A stretch of DNA of 64,000 nucleotides from Spirometra erinaceieuropaei (GCA_902702965.1 CACRXP010000094.1:63611-127610); one strand, 5' to 3'. Positions 36,820 to 47,685 are shown, counted from the first letter of the stretch. Made by a program: numbers and translations. The notes: a model not told the origin generated them from the letters alone.

Positions 36820-38403
36820 TTAGAAGTAACTGTCTGGTTTCAATTCAAAAACCGACCGATTGATTTCACAATACAGTGAACCTCCGTATAATCGATCCCG
36901 AGCCATGATATTTCGTCTGCCGTTTGGGGTTATGGGGCCCTTGAGATAACTGGTTAAACATGACCGTGGCAAAAATGAAATATTTGATAATAATGCGGGA
37001 AAATCAATCTTTGAAATTCCAGCTATGTCTGAACCATACTGCTTCGTATTCCAATTCGAAATCTTGAGCTTTGTCGTGATTGGAACTTCAATAAGTTGAA
37101 AAGCGTCGGCGAAGCCCTAAAACAGGTTACGGTTTATAACGATAACATAAACGAAACTGTATCGTACTATTGCATAGGGATACTATGATAACAATAATAA
37201 ATATGGATTACCCCATACAGAGAAAGTGAAACTTGTTCACAGACATTTTCGCAGACATATTCTTCAAATTTTTTGTACGTTGAGTTCGCAATTAGGGAAC
37301 ACGATTTAACCCAAATTCTGCCTTTTAGGATGACGTCGTATGAACATGTATAGAAGTCTACAAGCTCGTCGGTCACAGTAAAGTGTGAAACGCGGTTTAT
37401 TAGATATTGAGCAATGTCCGCAATGCGAAATATCCCTTCATCTTGCGGACATTTTTTATTTCCTAAAACCAGTTGTTATTTTAGTAAGTGTTAATTTAAA
37501 CAACTAGGACAATATGGAATGCTCAATTGTCTTGTATTTATTCACACTATATTTGTTTCACACCTTTTTGCGATTAAACACCCTTAACATTTGCCCACAT
37601 GTATCAAAAACAGACAGTTCATCTTGGTGACCCTTCATCACAAATGTCTAGACAACGGATTCGTCTTAAAACTTGCAACTGTCCATTGGGGGTTAACACA
37701 TCATCTGGAATCGCCTCCTGCTGGTTTTACGAGACTGTGTGGCCATCCTTTTAAGAACGTTGATAGATGTCTGATGCAAATCTAAGTGAATGTACGTCGT
37801 GTCCATTTTAGGATACAGTTATACACGGGAAAAAATGGTCGAACCTCCGTTTAGCAGAGTTGTAAACAAGAATGTAATGATGGTAATTCAGCCTAGATTC
37901 TCAAAAACCTATATGCAGGCAGGTTTCTCTTTGGATAGAAAAAACGTTAAGTTTATTTCACCAAATAGCATGCACTATCTGGACTCTACATTGAATATAA
38001 TTTTCCATGACTAATTAACACGTCAAATGCGGTTTATTTTGATTTCACTAACAACGTTTATGCATTATGAAAATACGTCTATGTTTAAACCCCGCAGATG
38101 AACAATAAACAAATATATACGCAAAAAAACTGGTGTAGGATGCTGGCATGGCTAATTCCAAACTTGTTGTGACCGATGTTTCGTTTTCAGTTACGTTTCT
38201 GTTGAAGCCTTCAGATGAATTTCGTAAAAGAACTTCTTGACTTGTAAGGACACCAGCTCATATTGGAAGGACAGCTCTTAACAAGTAATTAACTTACGGT
38301 TGAACGCCGCGCACGCATTGCTCTCACAAACACAGGCCAATAATATAAGAAAGTATCTGAAGACATCAGAGAAAGATACACCGGTTGATTGCAGCGTTTT
38401 CAT
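36820..38403 (-). CDS. Complete secreted-protein family gene, three exons
   Basis: The intact member of the family. Exon 1 (38,403-38,298, 106 nt) starts at ATG and encodes a signal peptide (VFRYFLILLACVCESNACA); it ends in phase 1 at GTAAGTTAA. Intron 1 is 835 nt and ends GGTTTTAG. Exon 2 (37,462-37,212, 251 nt) encodes CPQDEG, FRIADIAQYLI, CSYDVILKG and ENVC, and leaves in phase 0 at GTAATC. Intron 2 (37,211-37,117) is 95 nt and ends CTGTTTTAG. Exon 3 (37,116-36,820) encodes VPITTKLKISNWNTK, SDIAGISKIDFP, LPRSC and LYCE, then TAA. The joined product is about 217 residues with no obvious transmembrane segment after the signal, so it is probably secreted. I know no family with this pattern. 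An alternative upstream ATG in the same frame (38,571) would bury the signal, so I prefer 38,403. Confidence 0.68.
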
Positions 38404-38920
38404 GTGAAAAACCAGAAACTGACACAAATTGGAGGCAAAAACAAAATATGTCAGCTTTAGACCAAAAAATCCTACAGCACGAGGAAAAGGGGCTATCCAA
38501 TGACACCGGCTCAGGGATGGATTGATTGGTTGCCTAACTGTACGTGTAATGCGGATAAACGTCTGTTTCACCTATAGGCTGATGTAGGTTTTCTCATAGG
38601 CTTAATGGCGTTGCAATTACTTCGAAGTCAATAAGACGACCTTCGACTTACTAAGATATAAAATTTTTTCGAGCGTATATCACTAAGGATGACTTTTTGC
38701 ATACCCTTTTCTTTGAAACCAGCAATTTCCTTTATTATGAACAAAAGAATAACAGACCGCAACAACGATCTAGACGTAACTAATCTCTGATGTCTTGCAT
38801 TTGGCTTATGACGCTGAACATACGCGTGCAGTCCCCGTGATATGAATGTTCACTTGTAGATGAACAGTGAACTAAGCACGGCTAGATCGCAGTTAGTAGC
38901 CAGGAATGGGGAAGCGGACG
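38404..38920. other. No recognisable feature; likely 5' flank of the 38-kb gene
   Basis: The bases just before the ATG (on the minus strand, CAGTTTCTGGTTTTTCAC) resemble those before the 21.35-kb start (CAGTTGCCGGTTTTC). That is the only signal seen. Confidence 0.35.
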
Positions 38921-39150
38921 CCAACCCTTACCTTAACCCTTAAGTTAACTTTAAGTGTTAAACGTTACACTTGACGGCAACCTTAACCCTAAGCGAAATC
39001 GTAAACGTAACCGTAGCCCTTAGAGACAGACCTAACCAAAAAACCTGACTGTAATACTGAAACCGAATCGTAAACTCAAACACTAACCGTAACCTGAAAA
39101 TCTAAGCCTAAAGGACATAACCCTAACCTGAAAATCGGACACCATTAACG
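38921..39150 (+). repeat. Degenerate CCCTAA-like array
   Basis: Many scattered copies of AACCCT, TAACC and CCCTAA variants, for example CCTTAACCCT, CAACCTTAACCCTAAG and CATAACCCTAACC. The unit matches the TTAGGG telomere repeat used by flatworms, but strongly drifted. Interpreted as an interstitial telomere-like remnant or a related satellite. Confidence 0.5.
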
Positions 39151-40430
39151 AAAGACAATTGGGCAAGATGTGATTATGTAGCCCCACAAAAAGCCCAAGT
39201 AAGCAAACCTCCAGCCACCTGTAATACGGGGCCCAGCAAATAACTACGATCTAGCCCTGAAAATTGACAGATATGTCGGGAGGACGACTAGTTATTATTA
39301 TCTGTGAAGGAAGTTTCCAAGCCGCAAGGCATTCATACCACTCCAGTTAAGGTTAAGGTATTAAGCAGACCTATCCCAAGTAACGAGACCAAAGTTCAGA
39401 GCGCTACTGAGACTTCAAATAACGACCGTAAATTGTCTTCCTTTTACACACGGCAAATGGCATTTTGCGTGGTTCATATCACAATTCAAGAAAAAAATTA
39501 ACAGCCGTCTCTGCGTATGTTATAGTCTTCATTGTACGCCTCATTTCTGAAGAATTGGGTCTGTGTGTTTCAGGCTTCAGGTCGTGAGCCACGGGGTCGA
39601 ATACCACTTCCAGGTTTTTGATCAAATAGTCCCCTGACGCACCAGAGTGAGGCAGAAAAAAGAGACCTATTCGGTTCTGATTCTTAACGAGTTTCTCCAA
39701 CAAATAATCCATTGCTCTTGATAAACAGGTTCCTATGCACAACATTGGGCTTGGTGGATTGTTGACCAACGACTTAACCCGTTCGTTTAAGTATAACTAT
39801 TATAAGACACTTACTGCTCGAATACAGAGGATCCTCAAAGACAGGTGTACATACCACAAATGCAGATTAATAATCAAATGTAAAACGCCTAGGAGCGAGG
39901 AGAGGAGTTACCCCGTCTTGATGACGATTTATGCAAGAAAACATTCCGATGGACGTAGTGGACAGAAGCTGCCTCGCATTGCGGACTTGAATTTTTAATT
40001 TTTGACTTTGCAAGTGGTCTGTTATTCCATTTTTCGGCATGATTCGCCATCGACGGCGTCCTTTCAACAGGGCTGTTATGTAGACTCGACACTAAGCCAC
40101 ATTTTGGCTCCAAAATGTTGCCACTTTCCCAAAGGTGCTTTTCTAACTGCGGACATAGTCTAATTCTGGATAGCTTAGTCAGTAATGGCCACCAAATTGA
40201 CGTCAAGCATGCTAACGTGTTTCATGCATGTACTCCACGCATGGACAGCACTGACGGTTTTTGACCCATCACTATTGTTGAATGTTTTTAGAGCATTTTA
40301 TTTCGAAAAGAAAACGACGTTTGCGACCATTCTGGGGCGAAAATCGCCTTAATCGAGAGCTGGCTTTTCAGGTTCTCCCTTAAATCCTTAGCTCACCAAA
40401 TCCATCATCTTGCATCGATAACGTTCTACG
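39151..40430. other. Several open frames, nothing identified
   Basis: Frames of 65-105 codons lie on both strands (39,304-39,501 +; 39,479-39,769 -; 39,889-40,206 -). None has a motif, a splice pattern or a relative in the window. The stretch may be an old decayed element. Confidence 0.3.
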
Positions 40431-40436
40431 CTATTA

Positions 40437-41037
40437 CTATCCTTTCACACATCTTCCTGTTACTGCGTTATCTACTATTCCTAGCTTTCGAAACTGTCCT
40501 AACATACGGAATCGCTTGCCAAATGTCGGCGTCCATGAGGATATGCGTTGGTGGACAAAGTTGTGCGGATAGCCATTGACTTTTTGACCCGTCAGGACTC
40601 TTGGGTTTTGCAATCTTGTTTTTAGGCCCATTGCAGTTTGTTTTGACACGCCGATAGAGCGTCCTGACATAACTGTGTTTGCGATTGTTTGGGTAGTTGC
40701 TGTTAAAGTTCAGTAGTTGCATCGTATTTACCGCTTTCCCAGAAACTTTGGTTTTTAGTCTACTACAAAGTTTGCGGCATATGAAAACATCCAGGAAGGT
40801 TAGCTGCTTGTTCTCTCCCTCTTCCATCGTAAATTTTATGCAGGGGAAGACGAGATTCGGATTTTTTTTGAATTTCAGCAGCTGATTTCGGTCGATAACG
40901 ACGAAGGTATCATCCACATACCGTGTCCAGCTTTTCGGTCTGTGGTACTGGAAGACCCGCAACTCTAACCGTTGCAGGACCGATTACGCGATGAATCCCG
41001 AAATCGGCGAACCCATTGGTGTGCCCTTCACCTGTTC
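40437..41037 (-). pseudogene. PLE1 copy E: RT motif B to linker
   Basis: Minus-strand fragment starting near 41,037 with motif B (GTPMGSPISGFIA), then an intact YVDDTFVVID motif C at about 40,920-40,895. The FLDVFICRK thumb and the linker follow, to about 40,440, where the sequence ends before the GIY-YIG domain. The main frame is open from 40,962 to 40,468. The glutamate tract is short (EEGE). Confidence 0.82.
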
Positions 41038-41200
41038 ACACGAATGGGCCCGCTGATTTCAGGATCGATCGCCGAGGCGGTCCTGAAAGCCCTTGTGCAT
41101 GAACTACCCATATCTGCTATTGTCTCTGATGCTGGGTTTGGGCAGAAATCCGAAGAGTCAGGCAAATAGAGCTTTTTCCCAGCGATCATGTCTACACATT
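41038..41200 (+). mobile_element. Inverted RT piece joined to PLE1 tail
   Basis: Immediately head to head with copy E. First a plus-strand RT piece (MGPLISGSIAEAVLKA, 41,046-41,095), matching motif B of the family. This is joined directly to the tail (TATCTGCTATTGTCT, CTGATGC at about 41,127, GAAATCC, GAAGAG, CAAATAG). All coding sequence between motif B and the tail is missing, which suggests a jump during copying. Confidence 0.75.
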
Positions 41201-42280
41201 CACAACTGTTTCCGGGGATGCCTCTTCGCTTCAATTGGTAATTAATGATCCAAGTTGGCAAGGGATGTTTGGTTGTTAAGACCACTGAAGTCTTTTGTCA
41301 CGAGTGTCTGGGAAACAGGTTAAACCAATGAAGCCCACCCCCAATGCAGCATACAAAGACGATCCTAACGAATGTAATATCCCTACAATTTATGCACTTA
41401 ATGTGTTATCCTGCAAAAAACAGTCTGCCCGAACGTATTCGTTGTCATTTGGATCACGTTAAATAGTATACATATAGTTACGTTCAATAACATGGGCAAA
41501 GGCTGCATGCACGCTCAAAGTGCTTAACGGGGTTAATTTAAAAATAACATATATAGTCAGAAGAAGAGTCAGAAGAGACTGATCGCGTCCATGAATGGTG
41601 AAATGATTTGAAAACCAACGCTGACTAATTTGAGGAAATCAAATAAAGTTTAAATGATCTCATCGTTGATAAGGTTTTCGAAATCTGTTTAAGGCATTTG
41701 TTGAATAGGCCGTGCCTTACCTCATCGAACTTATAAACCGCTTTATGGCACAATCACCATGCCACTTGTCATAGTTTAATGGTGCACACGTATAAATTTA
41801 GTCGTCCCTTAGCATGCATTTCCTGACTTGTTTAATTAGGGCTTCCCTTGACAGCAGTGAACACTGCATTTGCATGGATGGTATTTATTTTCGTCTTAAC
41901 GACAATGGGTAAAACAATTCACGATTTACTCACACCTATAGCAATTTAAGCTAGTTTCGTCCTAATGATGGCACTTCCTCGCGGGCATATGTTCGGCATC
42001 GGAGCACACAGCAAAAACCCTAAAAATCATTGCTTCCTAACGCCCTGCCTGTAAAATGCATCATTTCCCACGAAATCATATTCAGACGAGGCATTAATTT
42101 TATTCAAAAACTACAGTATTTCCGGTTGTACCGAAAGGATGCCGAACATTTTCAGTTGATCCAACTACCAACGCCTTTTAAACAACGATTGACATTCAGA
42201 AACCAGCGCCTAACCGGGTTGTCCCTGAAGCTCTGTCAATCATTGTGCCCAATTCAAGCATGGGATAATTAACTTGGCCT
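41201..42280. other. No recognisable feature
   Basis: AT-rich spacer; no gene or repeat supported. Confidence 0.4.
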
Positions 42281-42284
42281 GCAA

Positions 42285-42885
42285 CAAACTGTTGGTTTCG
42301 GGGTGAATGAAAAGAGCGTAAGGTCGAAAATATGTAGTCCTCTACTGCAATACAAAGCACTCCTCTTTAGAGGAGTCCGACACATTTCAACCTATCGCGA
42401 AGTTGTAATCGACATGGTTTGACACGCAGCAAACTAATTAAGCAACTCATTTTGTGTGGCCCTTACGGTGTGTAGATGAAGGACAATCGGATATCAGACT
42501 GGGAGCCAAGCTTAATAGCCTTTCTTTTTGCGTAAGAAACCCAATTCACCCTTTTGTAAAGAACCAACACTACTTATTTAATCTGGATATTACGGATTGT
42601 AGATGAAGGACGACAAGCTATCATACTGGGAGCCAAACGCAATAGCTATTATTTATGCATGCAAGACCCATGGCAGCCTATTGCGAAGAATTAATAAATC
42701 GTAAAGAGGACCAGCTTGCGTATGATGCTGCAAAAACATTTGGTTATTGGGTGAAGGAAGAGAGCGTAAGGTCGATAATATACACTCCTCTCCTACAGTA
42801 AAACAACACGCTCCTCAATTGTATAGTCGGCCACATCTCAACCTATCACGAAATTGTAAAAGTCATGGTTTAGCAGGCAGCGAGA
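42285..42885 (+). repeat. Two pairs of direct repeats
   Basis: Block X at 42,285-42,440 (GAGCGTAAGGTCGA...CCTATCGCGAA) returns at 42,740-42,885. Block Y at 42,465-42,540 (GTAGATGAAGGAC...CTGGGAGCCAA) returns at 42,590-42,680. The order is X-Y-Y'-X' with all blocks in the same orientation. A local duplication followed by divergence; the element type is unknown. Confidence 0.6.
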
Positions 42886-42904
42886 ATACGTAGCTTTCGA
42901 TAAT

Positions 42905-43560
42905 TACTTGTCAGGCCAGTCAACCAAAATTTCGAAATGCGTTCTCTTTTCGAAAAGATAAATTAAGTAGTGTTGTAAAACTAATCGTGATGCAGCATAA
43001 ATTTATAATGATCCAGTTACCTCAGGGTGTCGGCTTTCGAAAGAACTTATTTTCGGCTGCATGCAGTGAGTGACCGATCTTATGAAATGTTGGCTGAAAT
43101 TTTGAAATGCGCTTTCGATTAGGAAGCATTACGTAGACGTCGTTGTAATATTGATTATCTGGCGGCATAATCTGAAAACATTTCTGAATCCGTGGGATAT
43201 CATCTGTTGAAGATAATGCTTTTAAATCTCCTGTAAAAGGCGTACTGGTCAAAAAATGACTACGTTAGTAGCATACCTGCTTCCCATTTTATTTCCGATG
43301 GCCTTACAAATTCAAATATATTTTATGAAAACCTTAAAAATATGTTTTCTCTAATCAATCAATAGAGAATCACGTCTTGTGTATATTTAACACTTAAGAA
43401 AGGAGTATAATAAGGTTTTAAAAAAGTTTCTAATTATGAGATTTTTTTAATACCGCGCAATGTCCATTCACATAGCATCGTACCTGGCCGTTTACGAGGG
43501 CTCCTCATGAAATGTAAAATATAGTCCGGATCCATTACAAAATTTTGTAAACACTATTTT
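42905..43560. mobile_element. Foldback element, copy 4: left part
   Basis: 42,905-43,060 is a truncated copy of the copy-3 left arm (CAACCAAAAT..., TTCGGCTGCATGCA). From about 43,062 follows a second left arm of the copy-1 type (CATGAAATGT-like tip, CGATGGCC next to AAATTCAA, AAGTTTCTAATTATGAG). Its right arm is at 44,170-44,655. The SINE pair at 43.57-44.16 kb separates the halves. Confidence 0.65.
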
Positions 43561-43569
43561 TTTTGTAGA

Positions 43570-43885
43570 GGGCGCTCACAGAACGTTCATACGGAACTCA
43601 ATCGTTCCGTTGTGCCTTACGGGCTCTCTCGAGCCCAACCAGCAGCCGCACAGCGGCGCATGATATATAGGCAGAATGGTATTACCGACAAAGACAAGGA
43701 AGACTGGAATGGCCATTTCTGGCTTATTAGCCGTCGTCCGCCAGCCATACCCAAGCCCGAAGTGTGGAACACCCGAGCCTCGAACTCGCGACCTGTTGGT
43801 TTAGAAGTCAACGCCTCTACTCACCGGGCCACGAGCCCGTTGCCTTGTCGGTTTTCGATCGGGAATATACAATGGTTTGGCTCGA
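43570..43885 (-). mobile_element. tRNA-derived SINE, first of a head-to-head pair
   Basis: Minus-strand SINE with a tRNA-like head: box A (GGCCCGGTGAGTAGAGGC, about 43,838-43,821) and box B (GCGAGTTCGAGGCTC, about 43,797-43,783). After the head come GGTGTTCCACACTTCGGGC and the body (GGCCATTCC, GACAAGGA on the plus strand), ending with a GGTAATACCATTCTG-like tail region. The flank at 43,570-43,635 is a GC-rich block (GAGGGCGCTCAC, GTTCCGTTGTGCC) shared with 43,885-43,955. Confidence 0.65.
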
Positions 43886-44160
43886 GAGAGAGCCCTTAAG
43901 GCACAACGGAACGAGTGAGTTCCGTATGAACGATCGGTGAGCGCCCCCTACCATTGTATATTCCCGATCGAAAATCGACAAGGCAACGGGTTCGTAGCCC
44001 GGTGAGTAGAGGCGTTGACTTCTAAACCAACAGGTCGCGAGTTCGAGGCTCGGGTGTTCCACACTTCGGGCTTGGGTATGGCTGGCTGACGACGGCTAAA
44101 AAGCCATAAGTGGCCATTCCAGTCTGCCTTGTCTTTGTCGGTAATACCATTCTGACTATT
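43886..44160 (+). mobile_element. tRNA-derived SINE, second of a head-to-head pair
   Basis: Plus-strand partner: the GC-rich block (GGCACAACGGAACGAGTGAG, GGTGAGCGCCCCCTACC), then ATTCCCGATCG, box A at 43,995-44,013 (TAGCCCGGTGAGTAGAGGC) and box B at about 44,037-44,051. It ends with GGTAATACCATTCTG near 44,155. Nearly identical to the reverse complement of the first copy, so the two arose together or very recently. Confidence 0.65.
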
Positions 44161-44164
44161 TTTT

Positions 44165-44655
44165 TCCTTAAGGCATAGAAGAATATATGATTTTCCTTAC
44201 GTGGAAATCATGCACTTTGTAAACTGAAATCGCCAAATGCTAATGCAATGACAGATCTGGTTCAATATTATTCGGGAATTGGGAAACGTTTGTTAACCTA
44301 ATTTTGCTCCTTCCTTGAATGGAAGATATAAAGAAGACGTGACTCTCTATTAATTGACTAAAAAACATATTTTTAGTAATGGTTTATATAAGCCACATAT
44401 GAATTTTCAAGACAATCGAAAACCAATCGTAAAAGTGCATGCTACTTAAGTAGTCATTTTTAACCGACTGCGTTTTCTACAGGACATTAAAAAGCAAAAT
44501 GTTTAAAAGCTGACATCCTGCTGAGTCTGAAATTTTATAAGATTATGGCGCAAGATAATCAATATTACAACCGCGCCTATATAATCCTTCCCAATCGAAA
44601 GCACGTTTCAGAATTTCAGCCAACATTTCATGAGATAGGTCACTAACTGTGCATG
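44165..44655. mobile_element. Foldback element, copy 4: right arm
   Basis: Reverse complement of 43,062-43,545: GAAAGCACGTTTCAGAATTTC, AACATTTCATGAGATAGGTCA at the tip, GATAATCAATATTACAACC, and AAGAAGACGTGA. With the left arm it forms a single element broken by the SINE pair. Confidence 0.7.
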
Positions 44656-45410
44656 TCCCGTAAATTGAAAACATCTCGATTCCATGCACGGAGGTGTGCT
44701 CAATGAAAGCTAAGTTCGTTTTTTCGCTTTTAGTACTGTGCGTATTTGTGGGCGATTGTGTCAATAGCTGAGCGTCTTCTAAATGCTTTCTCCACCAAAC
44801 TCCCACATAGTGGACTACGAGTCTACTTCCCGTAAGTGATGAAGTGAGGTTCCATGGGCGCATTACATGACCTCTTGTCAGTGATGACTGCAAACATGAT
44901 AGTAGCAGATATGGATGAATGTGCCATTTGAGAATAACTCTGTTACAGAGGCTGGCTTACACCTCACGGGGAGATAAGATGGGCAACTGTATTGTATGTT
45001 CTCTACTGATGCTTCGAGATTATTATTTGGCTGTTTCTACAGTGTCATTTCCCTTCTTTGCTATGGAAAAACCTTCTCGCTCTGATAGAAGCGAAAAGTT
45101 GAGCTCCAGGGTGCACCCCAGGCAAAGAACATAGATCGCTGAAACAATAGCTTGGTTTAGCTGGCCTTTTGTGTTATCACCCGAATCCAACATTAGTGAC
45201 AGTCATTGGAAAGTGTAAATGAGAAACACAAGTTTTGCACTACATTTACAGAGCGAATACGCAGCTTATTTACGCCTATTCCATTTAGTAATACTTGCGT
45301 TGATCTCTGGTGGATATAACTGATGTAATAATTGTTCGACGGTCCATACCCGAGTCGCTCCTCTTCATGGTTTCGTCATTAATACTTGGCCGGATGAGTA
45401 CTCATCAATT
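44656..45410. other. No recognisable feature
   Basis: Frames at 44,543-44,893 (-) and 44,919-45,134 (+) overlap the foldback arm or lack motifs. Nothing called. Confidence 0.35.
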
Positions 45411-45414
45411 TGAT

Positions 45415-45650
45415 TTGCCTTCATCGTCCTTACCGGATTTCGTTCGGCCACAATAAACTTGAAGGCGTTGCCGGGTCTCGCGAAGTGAGCCGTGATCTAG
45501 GAGTCAGCATTCTTCCTCCGCAGCACCGCTGCATACTCCACCTTTCGCGTTTGCATTACCTTCCAGTTTCCCGACGTATTTTCTTTGCCTGTAACTGCGT
45601 TAGATCCGGCAAACTAATTCTGACGTTAAGTGAGGTGGCGGTGGGTTATT
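45415..45650 (-). pseudogene. PLE1 copy F: decayed GIY-YIG fragment
   Basis: Minus-strand match to the GIY-YIG domain and its C-side, strongly decayed. The plus strand shows GCCGGGTCTCGCGAAGTGAGCC, corresponding to the conserved block before the tail at 48.22 kb and 19.31 kb. Frameshifts and stops are many. Confidence 0.6.
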
Positions 45651-45714
45651 CAATCGCAATCACTCGCGACTGCATAGACAAAGACAATGAAGTCACGACA
45701 TTTATCGACTTGAT

Positions 45715-45935
45715 TATGGCCTGACGAGGACGCATCGCATCACATACGACCCCAGCAACGAACAAGAATGCTGTCTAATGCAGTGGGGATGTGACTATCT
45801 GGCAACTGAGCCCATTGGATGCAGCGTACTCAATGCCGCCTATTACTTATTTCTGCGTTTGCCACTGAAAATGGGTTCGTATAAAAACTCGAAACTTCTG
45901 GTTAATTAACCTTGTGCTTCAACTATTGAATTTTA
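45715..45935 (+). mobile_element. Inverted, decayed PLE1 tail next to copy F
   Basis: Plus-strand tail facing copy F. CGCATCACATACGACCCCAGC aligns with CGCATCAATTACGACCCCAGC at 50.77 kb, and CTGAAAATGGGTTCG...CTCGAAACTTCTGG near 45,865 aligns with the CTGATGATGGGTTCG...CCGAAACGTCAGG core. Old copy. Confidence 0.55.
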
Positions 45936-46550
45936 TTCTGCTAATTTGATTAAACCGTTTACGACAAACGGTTTGTGTAAGTAATAAAGTGGACTTTTTA
46001 AAAATTGAATATTATCCGTTGATACAAGTCTGTCTGCACATATACACGATGAACAGATGAATATAGGCAAAACCCTTGGGGTTTTTTAAAATTTACTTAG
46101 ACCGGTTACGAAACCAGATCTATATGGTTCTCACAAAAAATAGTATCTGCATCATTACGCGACAGCTGTCCTAATGTCCAATTCCTCAAAGACGTACTAA
46201 CGTGTCACAAAAATACGAGCACTTATCAAATGAAACTTTGATAACCATCTACAGACGATAAAGCATAGAATCATAGTTATTTAAATAAGATGTTTTTTCC
46301 CAAACAGTCACTTAATAATTTTTACTAACAGAAGAAATTTGCTCAAGTTCGATAAAATCATGTTGTTGTCTATTTGTTGACAGAACGATGACACATGAAT
46401 TGTAGGCAATTCTAGCGTTTGGTGCAATCATAACAAAATTCTGCATTTCAACGGTATATCATCTGACACAGAGGGTCATTGCAGCTATTTTAGTCTGGAT
46501 GATTCTATTTTCCGAGGTTGTTATATAAAGTAGAACACTAAGCAATCGGC
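45936..46550. other. No recognisable feature
   Basis: AT-rich spacer with nothing supportable. Confidence 0.4.
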
Positions 46551-46557
46551 GACTTTG

Positions 46558-46970
46558 GTCCTTTAAACGGTTATCTCGTTTAAACGCCGATTTGTACTAA
46601 CCGCATGGCGCTGTGCGGGGCGGTGTTGTATGTGCAATAAAAAAAGATGTCTGGCCTATTCACCCACGTAAACCCCAGAGTTTTAATTTTGCTTCAAGGT
46701 CCTAAGCGCGCGTGCTTTAGCTCAATCAAATGGAAAGAGAGGGAAGTAAATCTGAAATACAGATTTTCTTATAGTCAGGACACAGTAAATCGTCTTAGTA
46801 CAACGTGAGCTGCTGGTCTATAAAGTCGCAGTACACAATGTGACAACAGCTTTCGTTTTCTTAACTAGAAAGGTGTATTTACTTTCGTAGATAACAACGT
46901 TTAGTCACAAACGTGAAGCTCTCGTTTGATGGAGCTATAATTTAGCTCACCGACAGAAAGTGTCGAAAAT
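46558..46970 (+). repeat. Dispersed repeat, partner of 31.25-31.83 kb
   Basis: Second copy of the repeat described at 31,248: CTTTAAACGGTTATCTCG, CCGATTTGTACTAACC, AAGATGTCTGGCC, CAATGTGACAACAGCTTTCG, AGTCACAAACGTG. Length differences show several indels between the copies. Confidence 0.55.
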
Positions 46971-47525
46971 CGTAAAATTATGATAGTTTTAAAGCGACAA
47001 AAGTTGACTTTTTTTCGAAGACAGGAAACATGAAATACTAATTTTAATGCCTATTTCATTAGATACGTATACACGTGAAAAGAATGTCTCGTAAAAATAG
47101 ATCGAAGTATGAAACTGATGAGGTTAAGCAGTCTTCCGAAACGCTTTCAAAAATAAATGAAAGTGTTTTTGGTTCCATAATATTACTTCAACAGGGTTGA
47201 ACCGTTACCTATCACACTGAATTATGCAAGGATACTGTAGCAACACCAAAATGCTGGCTTCCTAATAACTTCCATTTCGATTGAATACAAAGGCAGCATT
47301 ACTTGGAAGGCGAATATTTAAGTGTTGCAGACCGTTTTAAAGATTCCGAAATCTTGAAAAAATCCCATGAACATAGAGAGCAACTATGTGAATATCACTT
47401 CTAATATTCATTTGTTAAAAAGATACGTCTTGAATTTCATATTTAAGGGTGTATTTATGAAGTTTAATAGTTACTAATCACGCACCTGTGGAAGTTGATG
47501 TGTCACAGCACGCTGATTAAAATTT
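46971..47525. other. No recognisable feature
   Basis: AT-rich spacer, nothing supported. Confidence 0.4.
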
Positions 47526-47685
47526 CATACTGATCCAACTGTGAAAAACCCGACGCCTCGAGTCCTCGGAGCTCAGGTGGTTAGAGAATTGGCTGTGCTT
47601 AAGCCTTCACCTTACTGCGTGGGTTCGAATACCACCGAGGCGCCGAGTATTTTTACAGTTGGGTCAATATGAATTATTCGAAATC
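47526..47685 (+). mobile_element. Small foldback carrying a tRNA-like core
   Basis: The outer parts are inverted repeats of about 35 bp: CATACTGATCCAACTGTGAAA on the left matches the reverse complement of TTTTTACAGTTGGGTCAATATG on the right, followed by GACGCCTCG / CGAGGCGCC. The core at 47,563-47,641 is tRNA-like. It has 6 of 7 acceptor pairs (TCCTCGG with CCGAGGC), a D-arm/box A GAGCTCAGGTGGTTAGAGA, and a box B GGGTTCGAATACC. A possible 7-base anticodon loop (GTGCTTA) and an extended variable region would fit a serine-type molecule. The mispaired acceptor and T-stem ends argue against a working tRNA. Confidence 0.5.

Noticed and set aside
39479..40206. Overlapping 90-105 codon minus-strand frames suggesting a mariner-like gene
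   Set aside because: No D,D(E/D) motif, no terminal inverted repeats and no coherent single frame.
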